DNA of 10,281 bases from Blautia sp. (GCA_017420455.1 JAFOJB010000401.1:1-10281); one strand, 5' to 3'; counted from the stretch's first letter, positions 1 through 6,474 are shown. Made by a program: numbers and translations. The notes: generated from the sequence alone by a model not told the origin.

Positions 1-414
1 CACGGAAGAAAGGGTAGCCAGTTCAAAGCAAAAATACAGGGTGATCAGATTTGCAGACATGCAGACTGCTGCCAGAGCGCCCATGGAGACAAAGTAGAAC
101 CCGAAAAACACATTGGGCCTTTCTTCCATCTTCATATATTCAAAAGCATAAAAGCATACCGCTGTATACAGGACCATCACCGCCAGAAGAACGATACGCC
201 CGAAAGAATCCAGCATAAAGGCCATCTCTGCTTTGTCGGTCAGTCGAAACAGGGTAATCTCCTTCCCATAAGCCATGCACAGGCCAAAGAGCAGATCGGT
301 TCCGGCAAGCACAAGTATGTACCAGATATTCCGCTTTTTTTCACTGGAAAACCCACACACCGAAACCGCCGTCCCGGCGATCATCGGGAAAAGAATTGCT
401 GCGATGATAAGCAT
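1..414 (-). CDS. Second MrpD/NuoM-like proton antiporter subunit, N-terminal part (cut by window edge)
   Basis: The first 138 codons of an antiporter-like membrane subunit of the NuoL/M/N, MrpA/D superfamily; the rest lies beyond the left edge. It starts at ATG 414 with an AGGAGG five bases upstream, ten bases after the mrpD stop. Visible are hydrophobic helices near residues 2-20, 30-47 and 72-92, then a segment FYFVSMGALAAVCMSANLIT leading into YFCFELATLSSV. The last stretch matches the family pattern in which a helix carries the functional Glu (here in FEL), equivalent to the FLEI Glu of the neighbouring mrpD. The family forms proton or sodium channels in complex I, Mrp antiporters and group 4 hydrogenases. 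Lying directly after mrpD, it gives the complex two antiporter-like subunits. Whether it is an MrpD paralogue, an MrpA N-terminal half, or an MbxH'-type subunit cannot be decided from this fragment. Confidence 0.88.
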   Translation of the reverse strand, partial: MLIIAAILFPMIAGTAVSVCGFSSEKKRNIWYILVLAGTDLLFGLCMAYGKEITLFRLTDKAEMAFMLDSFGRIVLLAVMVLYTAVCFYAFEYMKMEERPNVFFGFYFVSMGALAAVCMSANLITLYFCFELATLSSV

Positions 415-424
415 GATTACCTCC

Positions 425-2062
425 TTATACTCCGAACATACCCAGCCCCGTGTGGATCAGCTCCACAATTACCCAGGAGAACAGCCCCAGAAACACATTT
501 CCTCCTGTAAGCACCAGCATAGGCACAACATACATGTCCCTGACTTTCCCCGGGACAGACTCCACCCCGGCAGGATCCTCCTGTGCTGCACCGTTGCCGG
601 CAGGATCCTCCTCCGCCGCCGCACTGTACACGCCGGAATTCTTCCCCGGTTTCCCACCGTTACCGGCAGATTCCGGCGCCACTGCCTGCTGCCTGTCATC
701 AGGCTCTTCCTCCGGCAGCGCATAGATCCGGACCGTCGTCCGGATGAAATAGATGGCGTTCAGCATAGAGCTTATGGCCAGAGCCACCATCACCACGACG
801 ATCTTTTTCCAGCTGAGAGACCCAACCGCCGCAAGACCGAACTGCAGCTTCGAAGAGAATCCGGCAAAAACAGGGATGCCGATCATGGACAGCGCATTGA
901 CCGTAAAGAAAGCCCCGGCCCTTTTGTCCTTCAGGCCGCTCCCCTGCAGCTTTTTAAAGAGAAGGCTCCCTCCGGAAACCTCGGAAAGCCTGGGGGTAGT
1001 GAGAAACAGCGCAGATTTGGTAAGCGCATGGGCCAGCATATGGAATAAAGCCGCCGTGTACCCGGCCAGTCCTCCAAGTCCGATTCCCATGTAGATATAA
1101 CCGATCTGAGCCGCCGAAGAAAGGGCTACCATATGGTTGAGATTATTGGCATAAATCGCCTGCAGAGAGCCGACGATGATCCCGCAGACTCCCAGTACCA
1201 GAAGCACATTTCTGACAGGCATCCGCTCGATCACTTCAAACCCGAAAACCCGGTAATAGATCTTCAGCAGAAGAAAAATGTAAGCCTTCGATACCAGGGA
1301 CGACAAAAGAGCCGCCGAGGTGGGCGTCGCCCAGCCATATGTATCCGGCATCCAGAAATGGAAGGGAAACAGGCCGCTCTTGATGGAAAGACCTATGGTC
1401 AGGATCCCCGCCGTGATCGTAAGGACGGGCAGGACGGTACTGTCCCGGGAAAGCTCTGCCACCGCCTGCTGCATGGGCACCATCAGAAGATGTCCCGTCA
1501 GATCATATAACAGCACAACTCCCAGAAGGAAGAGGCCGGATCCCAGCAGGTTCAGGATCATGTACCTCACGGCGGCCAGAGTCGTCCGTCCGATTTCGCG
1601 GACAATCAGCACACCGCAGCTTGTGAGCGTGAGGATTTCCAGAAAAACATACCCCGTAAACAGATCGTTGGTCCAGACAAGCGCCATCAGGGCAGCTGTC
1701 ATAAGATTCACCAGCGAATAATAAAGGTTCACCTTGCTGTTGTCCAGGTCCAGGTCGATAAACCTCGCTCCCGCCAGGACAGAGCACAGCAGGATCACCA
1801 GAAAGGCGGCTGCCATCAGGGCTTCCAGAACGCCGGCACGGATCTCATTTCCCCAGGGCGCTGGAAATTCTCCCATCGGATAGGTGAAAGAAGTACCGGT
1901 ATGCAGCGTATAGCCCAGGACAGACAGCACCAGGACGATCAGGAAAACCTCATAAAAAACAGTATACCATCTGGCTGTTTTCCCTTTCAGCATAAAGCAG
2001 AGGACACCGGAAAACAGGCTCAGTACAATGGTAAATAACGGAAAATTGGCGATAAAGTTCAC
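425..2062 (-). CDS. mrpD: Mrp/Mbh complex antiporter subunit MrpD (MnhD/MbhH-like)
   Basis: A 545-residue multi-span membrane protein of the NuoN/MrpD family that forms a proton/cation path in Mrp antiporters and Mbh-type complexes. Seen directly: about 14 hydrophobic helices; Glu142 in FLEI (the conserved TM5 Glu); Lys228 in SIKSGLFPFHFWMPDTY (TM7 Lys and family signature); Lys259; His341, His345 and Lys349 in the broken-helix region; Lys405 in FAGFSSK (TM12). The start is GTG 2062, directly after the mrpC stop TAA, with GGAGG eight bases upstream; no better ATG is near. It is longer than the usual roughly 490-500 residues because of a hydrophilic, acidic Ala/Gly/Pro-rich insertion at about residues 450-507 between the last two helices, containing an EDPAG repeat. 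The rest looks intact, so I expect a functional subunit. Confidence 0.93.
   Translation of the reverse strand: MNFIANFPLFTIVLSLFSGVLCFMLKGKTARWYTVFYEVFLIVLVLSVLGYTLHTGTSFTYPMGEFPAPWGNEIRAGVLEALMAAAFLVILLCSVLAGARFIDLDLDNSKVNLYYSLVNLMTAALMALVWTNDLFTGYVFLEILTLTSCGVLIVREIGRTTLAAVRYMILNLLGSGLFLLGVVLLYDLTGHLLMVPMQQAVAELSRDSTVLPVLTITAGILTIGLSIKSGLFPFHFWMPDTYGWATPTSAALLSSLVSKAYIFLLLKIYYRVFGFEVIERMPVRNVLLVLGVCGIIVGSLQAIYANNLNHMVALSSAAQIGYIYMGIGLGGLAGYTAALFHMLAHALTKSALFLTTPRLSEVSGGSLLFKKLQGSGLKDKRAGAFFTVNALSMIGIPVFAGFSSKLQFGLAAVGSLSWKKIVVVMVALAISSMLNAIYFIRTTVRIYALPEEEPDDRQQAVAPESAGNGGKPGKNSGVYSAAAEEDPAGNGAAQEDPAGVESVPGKVRDMYVVPMLVLTGGNVFLGLFSWVIVELIHTGLGMFGV
542..715 (-). repeat. Low-complexity insertion in mrpD with a 30-bp direct repeat
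   Basis: This part of mrpD encodes residues 450-507, an acidic Ala/Gly/Pro-rich linker with no hydrophobic stretch. A 16-bp direct repeat (CCGGCAGGATCCTCCT on the given strand) occurs at 567-582 and 597-612, a 30-bp period, giving EDPAGNGAAQ followed by EDPAGVE. The length is a multiple of three, so repeat gain or loss would keep the frame. The preceding helix ends in RTTVR, which by the positive-inside rule puts the insertion on the cytoplasmic side. Confidence 0.75.
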
Positions 2063-2443
2063 TTATCTGTCCTCCGTCTGATGCCTGGACAATACATAGA
2101 TCCTGTCCAGATCCAGCGTATGGTATCGTTTATAGAGCCGCACGGTCAGAGAAAGCATGATGGCCGTCACCGAAACGGAAACCACGATTCCTGTAAGCAC
2201 CAGGCCGGCAGGGACCGGATTGATATAATTCTGCGTACTTTGCACCCCATCCACGATGACAGGTGCCTTTCGTCCCTCGATATAACCCATGGATGCCAGA
2301 AAAAGAAAGACTCCGGAATCCATGATATTCATCCCGATCAGCTTTTTGATCAGATTTCTCTGGAACAAAAGCATGGTAAAGCCGATCCCGAACAGGATGA
2401 CCGCTGCCGCCTCTTCATTGTTGATCAGAAGATGTTCAATCAC
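2063..2443 (-). CDS. mrpC: Mrp/Mbh complex subunit MrpC (NuoK-like, MnhC/MbhG)
   Basis: A 126-residue, three-helix membrane subunit homologous to NuoK, which helps build the ion path in Mrp antiporters and Mbh complexes. Helices lie near residues 12-27, 36-53 and 79-101. The motif NPVPAGLVLTGIVV at 75-88 is the family signature (usually NP(L/V)PQALVLTAIVIG); Gln-Ala is replaced by Ala-Gly here. The start is GTG 2443 (GTGATTGAACAT), preceded by GGGAG at eight bases; it overlaps the end of the MnhB-domain gene by eight bases, which suggests translational coupling. The stop TAA abuts the mrpD GTG start. A short charged C-terminal tail (LYKRYHTLDLDRI onward) is likely cytoplasmic. The length is normal for the family. 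Confidence 0.93.
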   Translation of the reverse strand: MIEHLLINNEEAAAVILFGIGFTMLLFQRNLIKKLIGMNIMDSGVFLFLASMGYIEGRKAPVIVDGVQSTQNYINPVPAGLVLTGIVVSVSVTAIMLSLTVRLYKRYHTLDLDRIYVLSRHQTEDR

Positions 2444-3380
2444 CGCCGATACTCCCTCTCTTAAAAAGACTGAAAAATCCGAACATAATACAGGCTACAA
2501 CCATTCCCACCGCAATATCCAGAGGCAGGATCAGCCCGCCGCTTAAGATCGCTCCCGGAGTCCCCTTCGGGATGTGGTTCTCAATCCCGTTGGCGCCCGT
2601 AAAAAAGACATAGCCCTTGGCGAAGCTGTAAAAGGTCAGCGAGACACTGATGATAGCCATGATGGCTCTTCTGGAAATAAGCCTGTCGGCGTCCTGCAGT
2701 CCGAAGGCAGCGGAAAAGATGAGCATGGCCGCCCCCAGGAGCGCTCCGCCGGAAAAGCCTCCGCCCGGACCGTTCTGTCCGTTCAGCAGCACGTAGGTCC
2801 CGAACAGAAGAATACATGGCAGGATCAGGGTTCCCACCGTTCTGATGATGGAATCATGGGAAATGTCAAAATAGGCATCCCGGGAGATCTTATAATAATC
2901 CTCATAGCCGGCGCGCATATTCTTTTTGTCCCTGCCAAGGAGGATCATCACACACACCAGCGCGGTAAACAGTACGTGGGATTCCCCCAGCGTATCGAAG
3001 GCTCTGTAATCCAGGATCATTCCGGCCACGATATTTATGGCCCCTGTTTCCTTCAGCCCCTGCTCTACATAACGCTTTACCACTTCCACAGTACGGGGAT
3101 TTTCCTGCCCGTAGTCGGGCAGATTTGCCACCGTATACAGAAGAGCTCCGATCAGCACAATACAGCTGGCTATGGCGACGACCCTGTACAGAAGATAGAA
3201 CCCTCTCTGTTCCGCCTGTATTGCTTCCTTCGTATGCTGCCTTCCATACACTTCCTCACGGAAGCTTTTATTCTGTTCTTTTATGATTTCCCGCGGGATA
3301 TCCGGAACCTCCGCTGCGTCCATGATGTTTTCCATCACGTCCACATCCCCGGAAAGCCAATGTTCAAACCATTCCCTCAT
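2436..3380 (-). CDS. mrpB: MbhE-MnhB domain fusion subunit (MrpB-like)
   Basis: A 314-residue membrane protein that joins two parts that are separate in many relatives. Residues 1-60 are hydrophilic and acidic. Residues 62-150 resemble MbhE (part of the MrpA C-terminus): a helix, a soluble stretch, then ILDYRAFDTLGE at 122-133 leading into another helix. Residues 178-305 are an MnhB domain with GQNGPGGGFSGG at 201-212, the classical MrpB/MbhF signature, and four hydrophobic helices. The start ATG 3380 overlaps the upstream stop as ATGA, with GGAGG seven to eight bases before it, inside the previous gene's Glu codons. In Pyrococcus-type operons MbhE and MbhF are two genes; in MrpA the MbhE-like part is at the C-terminus. 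It is expected to act in the membrane arm of the antiporter. The family is clear; the exact name (MrpB, MnhB, MbhEF) is a matter of convention. Confidence 0.9.
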   Translation of the reverse strand: MREWFEHWLSGDVDVMENIMDAAEVPDIPREIIKEQNKSFREEVYGRQHTKEAIQAEQRGFYLLYRVVAIASCIVLIGALLYTVANLPDYGQENPRTVEVVKRYVEQGLKETGAINIVAGMILDYRAFDTLGESHVLFTALVCVMILLGRDKKNMRAGYEDYYKISRDAYFDISHDSIIRTVGTLILPCILLFGTYVLLNGQNGPGGGFSGGALLGAAMLIFSAAFGLQDADRLISRRAIMAIISVSLTFYSFAKGYVFFTGANGIENHIPKGTPGAILSGGLILPLDIAVGMVVACIMFGFFSLFKRGSIGGD

Positions 3381-3760
3381 TTTTCTTCCTCCGGCTGCTG
3401 CCCCGGCTCCTCCGGCAGAATTTCCGGCCGAAGCTCTTCCCCGTCCATGCTTCGGGTCTCGTACCTTTCCTCTTCCTCTCTGTCCGGTCCTTCAACAGGA
3501 TTCGGCAGAAATTCCTCTTTGGAGGTCTCCGTACGGATCTTTCTCAGGGTCATCAGAAACAATGTCCCGCTGATTCCGGCTCCGACGGCCGCCTCCGTGA
3601 TGGCAAGATCCGGCGACTCCATCAGGATCCAGATAATACACATAATGGAGCTGTAGGACATAAAGATCACTACCGCCTGGATCAGGTTTCCGGTAAGATT
3701 TACGGCAATGGCGCAGATGATCAGAAGGATCAGCAGGATTACCCGGAATGTGCCTGTCAT
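3377..3760 (-). CDS. DUF4040 (MbhD-like) subunit with acidic C-terminal tail
   Basis: A 127-residue protein: three hydrophobic helices near residues 7-24, 27-46 and 55-72, then a hydrophilic tail. The stretch MESPDLAITEAAVGAGISG at 47-65 is the conserved DUF4040/MbhD motif, which in classical Mrp systems lies inside the C-terminal part of MrpA; its Glu56 is invariant in the family. I chose ATG 3760 because GGAGGA lies ten bases before it; the open frame runs further upstream but only through mrpG. The tail (77-127) has 19 acidic and 6 basic residues and no helix-like hydrophobicity, and is much longer than in typical MbhD proteins. RKIR before the tail suggests it is cytoplasmic. The gene lies 44 bases after mrpG and overlaps the next start by four bases. 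Confidence 0.88.
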   Translation of the reverse strand: MTGTFRVILLILLIICAIAVNLTGNLIQAVVIFMSYSSIMCIIWILMESPDLAITEAAVGAGISGTLFLMTLRKIRTETSKEEFLPNPVEGPDREEEERYETRSMDGEELRPEILPEEPGQQPEEEK

Positions 3761-3804
3761 TATCTCATTTTCCTCCATTCCTTTTCCAAAATGCATCCCA
3801 TCTC

Positions 3805-4167
3805 TCAGTCTGCGGATCCATCCGGTCGATGTGAAGACGGATCCTCGAATTTTCTGTCCGTATTCCGATAAAGATGTGGGTTTGTATAATACTCGATCTG
3901 ACTCAGGAAATGTGATGATACCGGAGAGGTAAACCACATGAAGAAGATCAGCAGAAGCAGCTTCAGGCTGTCCATATTCAGGCCGTCCGAAATAACCGCA
4001 GCCAGAAGCACACAGAGAAGGCCAAGGGAATCCCCGATCCCCGCGGCATGCATCCGGTTAAGGACATAACCGAACCGGTTGGCTCCAATGACAGCCATCG
4101 TAAAGCAAACCAGCGCCGTCAAAAGAAAAAGAGCCGTCAGAAAAAAGCGGATCCATTCCACGATCAT
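3805..4167 (-). CDS. mrpG: Mrp/Mbh complex subunit MrpG (MnhG/MbhC)
   Basis: A 120-residue, three-helix subunit of Mrp antiporters. The signature RMHAAGIGDSLG at 38-49 corresponds to the conserved R-x-HA-x(3-4)-(T/S)LG region. Helices lie near 9-29, 44-61 and 67-82, followed by a hydrophilic tail (about 90-120) rich in His, Asp and Arg. The open frame extends 37 codons further upstream, but the true start is ATG 4167: AGGAGG lies six to seven bases before it, and the family begins close to this Met. The start is one base past the mrpF stop. The Shine-Dalgarno is formed by the last Glu codons of mrpF. The length is usual for the family. Confidence 0.93.
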   Translation of the reverse strand: MIVEWIRFFLTALFLLTALVCFTMAVIGANRFGYVLNRMHAAGIGDSLGLLCVLLAAVISDGLNMDSLKLLLLIFFMWFTSPVSSHFLSQIEYYTNPHLYRNTDRKFEDPSSHRPDGSAD

Positions 4168-4168
4168 C

Positions 4169-4720
4169 TTATCCCTCCTCTTCTGAAGAGGCCCCGTCAG
4201 AGCCTGTTTCCGCCTCGCAGGTCCCCGCGGCCTTCCCTTTCGTTCCGTACGTCCCTGCGGCCTTCCCTTCTGTCTCATCGTCTGCCATACCTTCGGCCTT
4301 CCTTTCTGCCTCGTCGTCTGCCATGCCTTCGGCGCCAGTTATATTTTCTGCTTTTTCACCATCTTTCGCCCTCTGATATCCGGCCGTTTTTTCCTTCTCC
4401 AGCCGGTATTCCAGAAGCGCATCTTCGGAAAATCTCGCTCTTCTCTTTCCGGAGGGAATATAGATCATCGCCATGACAAGGACAGCGATGAAGCTGATCA
4501 TGGCGTAGATCAGCGCCACATCCACCAGATAGGCTTCGCCTGACAGCCTGGAAAGTATCACAATACAGCTGATCACCATGGTTCCGATCATATTGATGGA
4601 AAGGAGGCGGTCCGTGATACGCGGTCCCATAACGGACCGGACCAGCATGGCAAAGATCAGAAAGGCAAACCAGATCAGGGCCGTCAGGAACAAAATTTGA
4701 TATGCTTTTTCAATACTCAT
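4169..4720 (-). CDS. mrpF: Mrp/Mbh complex subunit MrpF with a long repetitive acidic tail
   Basis: Residues 1-90 are a normal MrpF/MnhF/MbhB: three helices (about 8-28, 40-57, 65-88) with the family motif GPRITDRLLSINMIGT at 32-47 and a conserved Asp67 in YLVDVALIYA. MrpF is an essential small membrane subunit of Mrp antiporters. The usual length is about 90 residues; this one is 183. The extra part follows a basic GKRRAR and contains 24 acidic and 11 basic residues in 98-183, with two 12-residue repeats (AEGMADDEAERK, AEGMADDETEGK) and two 10-residue repeats starting AAGT. The basic stretch after helix 3 predicts a cytoplasmic tail. The start ATG 4720 has GGGAG eight bases upstream. The frame stays open to TAA 4169-4171, whose neighbouring GAG/GGA codons form the mrpG ribosome binding site, so the tail is very likely translated. 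Confidence 0.92.
   Translation of the reverse strand: MSIEKAYQILFLTALIWFAFLIFAMLVRSVMGPRITDRLLSINMIGTMVISCIVILSRLSGEAYLVDVALIYAMISFIAVLVMAMIYIPSGKRRARFSEDALLEYRLEKEKTAGYQRAKDGEKAENITGAEGMADDEAERKAEGMADDETEGKAAGTYGTKGKAAGTCEAETGSDGASSEEEG
4202..4333 (-). repeat. In-frame tandem repeats in the mrpF tail
   Basis: Two adjacent 36-bp units (4298-4333 and 4262-4297) encode 12-residue repeats beginning AEGMADDE. They are followed by two 30-bp units (4232-4261 and 4202-4231) beginning AAGT. Units differ by a few substitutions, so the array is not freshly made. All units are multiples of three, so expansion or contraction would change only the tail length. Confidence 0.85.
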
Positions 4721-4774
4721 GCGAACAACTCCCGATCAGCAGGATTTTCAACAGGAAAAAAGCCGCTGCACATA

Positions 4775-5227
4775 CTACTTCAGCCTCCGGAGAATACGGA
4801 CAAAGGAAGAATTCTCTATCCCCTCCGCGTACTCTCTTCTCAGGCAGTGCACCACAAAATGATCTCCCTCCTGTATGATCGTAATCGTACCGGGAGTCAG
4901 GGTAATGGAATTTGCCAGCAGGACATTCTGCAGGTTCCTGGAAAAGCCGGAGTGGAACTCCACGATCACCGGCTCCGGATCCTCCGCCTCAAAAACCAGG
5001 GACATCACAAGGAAGGCGGCTTTCAGGATCTCAAGAATCAGATTCAGGAAATAGAGCAGAAAAACCGGGAAATTTCTGAAAAAAAACAGATCGTTCCGCG
5101 GAGAATAGTCAAACACCCTGTAGGTGAAAGCGCAGGCTCCGCCGGAGATCAGGATTCCAAAAACAATCAGCTCCGGGGTAACCCTTCCATTCAAAACGAT
5201 CCATAAGAAAAAATAAAGAAGAGGCAT
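4775..5227 (-). CDS. mrpE: Mrp/Mbh complex subunit MrpE (MnhE/MbhA)
   Basis: A 150-residue subunit with two N-terminal hydrophobic regions (about 3-37 and 53-78) and a C-terminal soluble domain. NSITLTPGTITI at 106-117 followed by FVVHCL is the MrpE signature. I place the start at ATG 5227 because AGAGGAG lies about eleven bases upstream and the protein then begins, like its relatives, directly before the first helix. The open frame extends to ATG 5299, but that extension would be read through a perfect inverted repeat and has no ribosome binding site. It is the first gene of the mrp series, 134 bp after the secreted-protein gene and 54 bp before mrpF. MrpE is dispensable or modulatory in some classical Mrp systems but always present in this type of membrane arm. 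Confidence 0.92.
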   Translation of the reverse strand: MPLLYFFLWIVLNGRVTPELIVFGILISGGACAFTYRVFDYSPRNDLFFFRNFPVFLLYFLNLILEILKAAFLVMSLVFEAEDPEPVIVEFHSGFSRNLQNVLLANSITLTPGTITIIQEGDHFVVHCLRREYAEGIENSSFVRILRRLK

Positions 5228-5247
5228 CTTTTTCTTCACTCCTCTTG

Positions 5248-5277
5248 GGATTGAGACAGAAATAACTGTCTCAATCC
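5248..5277 (-). promoter_or_regulatory. Perfect 12-bp inverted repeat just upstream of mrpE
   Basis: The arms GGATTGAGACAG (5248-5259) and CTGTCTCAATCC (5266-5277) are perfectly complementary, with a 6-base loop (5260-5265). The minus-strand end lies directly before the AGAGGAG of mrpE and has no T run, so it is not a terminator. It could be an operator for a dimeric repressor or an mRNA hairpin that affects mrpE translation. No promoter with clear -35 and -10 boxes is visible just upstream. Confidence 0.7.
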
Positions 5278-5304
5278 TTATTCGTAAGAAATACGACATA
5301 CATT

Positions 5305-5320
5305 GCTGCCGGATGGCAGC
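5305..5320 (-). other. Short hairpin between the secreted-protein gene and mrpE
   Basis: GCTGCC and GGCAGC pair perfectly around a 4-base loop. It sits between the stop of the upstream gene and the mrpE palindrome. No T run follows on the minus strand, so at most it is a weak attenuator or an mRNA-stabilising hairpin. Confidence 0.4.
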
Positions 5321-5361
5321 AGCTGCGGCAGGACAGATCCCAGCCGCCGCGCCGGGTTCTT

Positions 5362-6474
5362 TCAGATCATTGTCAGCAGATATTCTGCCAGCTGTTCTTT
5401 CGCCTTTATTCTGCCGGACATGGAGATTTCTCTGAAATTCGGAAGCTCATTTTCGTAGAAATAAAAATAGATGACGCTCTGGGTCCCGGAAAGGGCATAG
5501 GAAACATCCCTGACCAGAGCCAGGTAGCCGCCCCGCAGTTCATAGAGAATATAGCCCCCTTCTCCGTTCGCGCTGAGCACCTGGTTTCCTTTCGAGGACA
5601 GATTCTCATAGAGCATTTCGCCGATATAGACAGCGGCTCCGCTTCTGTAGGTATACACATCCAGCGCTGAGCCGGGCTGCAGCGTATCCGGATGATGATA
5701 ATTCCCTGTTCCTGCGAAGAATTCCGGAATACCGTTTCCATCCATATCATATACCGAAAACACAACGCCCGAAGACCCCAGATACCTTGATCCCAGCTCA
5801 TAATACGCGCTGCGGATCAGGTCCTTATCATTTTCCTTTTTTACGTCAACCCTCTTTACGGTAGAAAAGGAGCTGAAATAATTCTTTTTCCCGACCGTCC
5901 TGTAATACTGGACCTTAAAATAATACGTCTTTCCCTGTTCCAGATTATTGATCGTGACCGAGCTGCTCTTGCTTCCCAGGATTTTCACCCTCGCTGCATC
6001 GGAAAAGGATTTATTTCTGGAATAAGCCACCTGAGTCCCTGTGGCCGCACCGTTTTTGGGCCAGGTCAGGGTTACCGCTCCCGCCGCATTGCTGGCGATA
6101 CTGCCGATTCCGTTCGGCTTGCGGAGACGGAAAATGGGGAGGCCTGTCTTGTTATAGCTTCCCAGCCTGCTCCCGATAAACCCTCTTACGGTATAATAAT
6201 ACAGTTTTCCATTCTCCGCCTTCGTATCCGTACAGGTGAGGACGCTCTTGTCACTGATGGTTTTGACCCATTTCCACGCGCTTTCTCCTTCCCGGCGGAA
6301 AACCTTATAGCCTTCCACATTCACTGCTTCCTTCCAGGTGATCCGGACTCCGCTTTTCTCGTTCGTCACCTTTTCCACCGCCACGCTTCCCACGGCGGCC
6401 CCCCGGGCAGGAACCGTGAACAGCAAAAGCCCCCATAACAGAAGCAGAGCCGTCAAAATACCATTTTTCTTCAT
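5362..6474 (-). CDS. Secreted protein with two fibronectin type III domains and a D-x-D-G-N-G motif; function unknown
   Basis: A 370-residue exported protein. Residues 1-26 form a signal peptide (KK, then a Leu-rich core, then PARGA), with no lipobox Cys. Residues about 30-115 and 117-212 each look like a fibronectin type III domain: WKEAVNVEGYKVFRRE with YYYTVRG in the first, LTWPKNG with YYFKVQY in the second. The C-terminal part (about 215-370) contains VYDMDGNGIPEFF; D243-D245-N247-E251 fits a calcium-binding EF-hand-like loop of the kind seen in dockerin and FG-GAP-like sequences. I see no sortase motif, C-terminal anchor or catalytic signature. Start ATG 6474 follows AAGGAAAGGG. It precedes mrpE by 134 bp in the same direction, with only weak structure between, so co-transcription is possible. 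It may be an adhesin-like or carbohydrate/metal-sensing surface protein; I cannot name a function. Confidence 0.8.
   Translation of the reverse strand: MKKNGILTALLLLWGLLLFTVPARGAAVGSVAVEKVTNEKSGVRITWKEAVNVEGYKVFRREGESAWKWVKTISDKSVLTCTDTKAENGKLYYYTVRGFIGSRLGSYNKTGLPIFRLRKPNGIGSIASNAAGAVTLTWPKNGAATGTQVAYSRNKSFSDAARVKILGSKSSSVTINNLEQGKTYYFKVQYYRTVGKKNYFSSFSTVKRVDVKKENDKDLIRSAYYELGSRYLGSSGVVFSVYDMDGNGIPEFFAGTGNYHHPDTLQPGSALDVYTYRSGAAVYIGEMLYENLSSKGNQVLSANGEGGYILYELRGGYLALVRDVSYALSGTQSVIYFYFYENELPNFREISMSGRIKAKEQLAEYLLTMI

Noticed and set aside
2574..3656. A 360-codon open frame on the plus strand opposite the MnhB-domain and DUF4040 genes
   Set aside because: Its translation shows no membrane helices or known motifs, and the opposite strand holds overlapping, ribosome-binding-site-equipped mrp genes.
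4168..4278. A 37-codon basic N-terminal extension of mrpG
   Set aside because: It is simply the mrpF repeat region read in another frame; AGGAGG points to ATG 4167.
5228..5299. A 24-codon N-terminal extension of mrpE up to ATG 5299
   Set aside because: No Shine-Dalgarno upstream, it runs through the perfect palindrome, and the family starts at the inner Met next to AGAGGAG.
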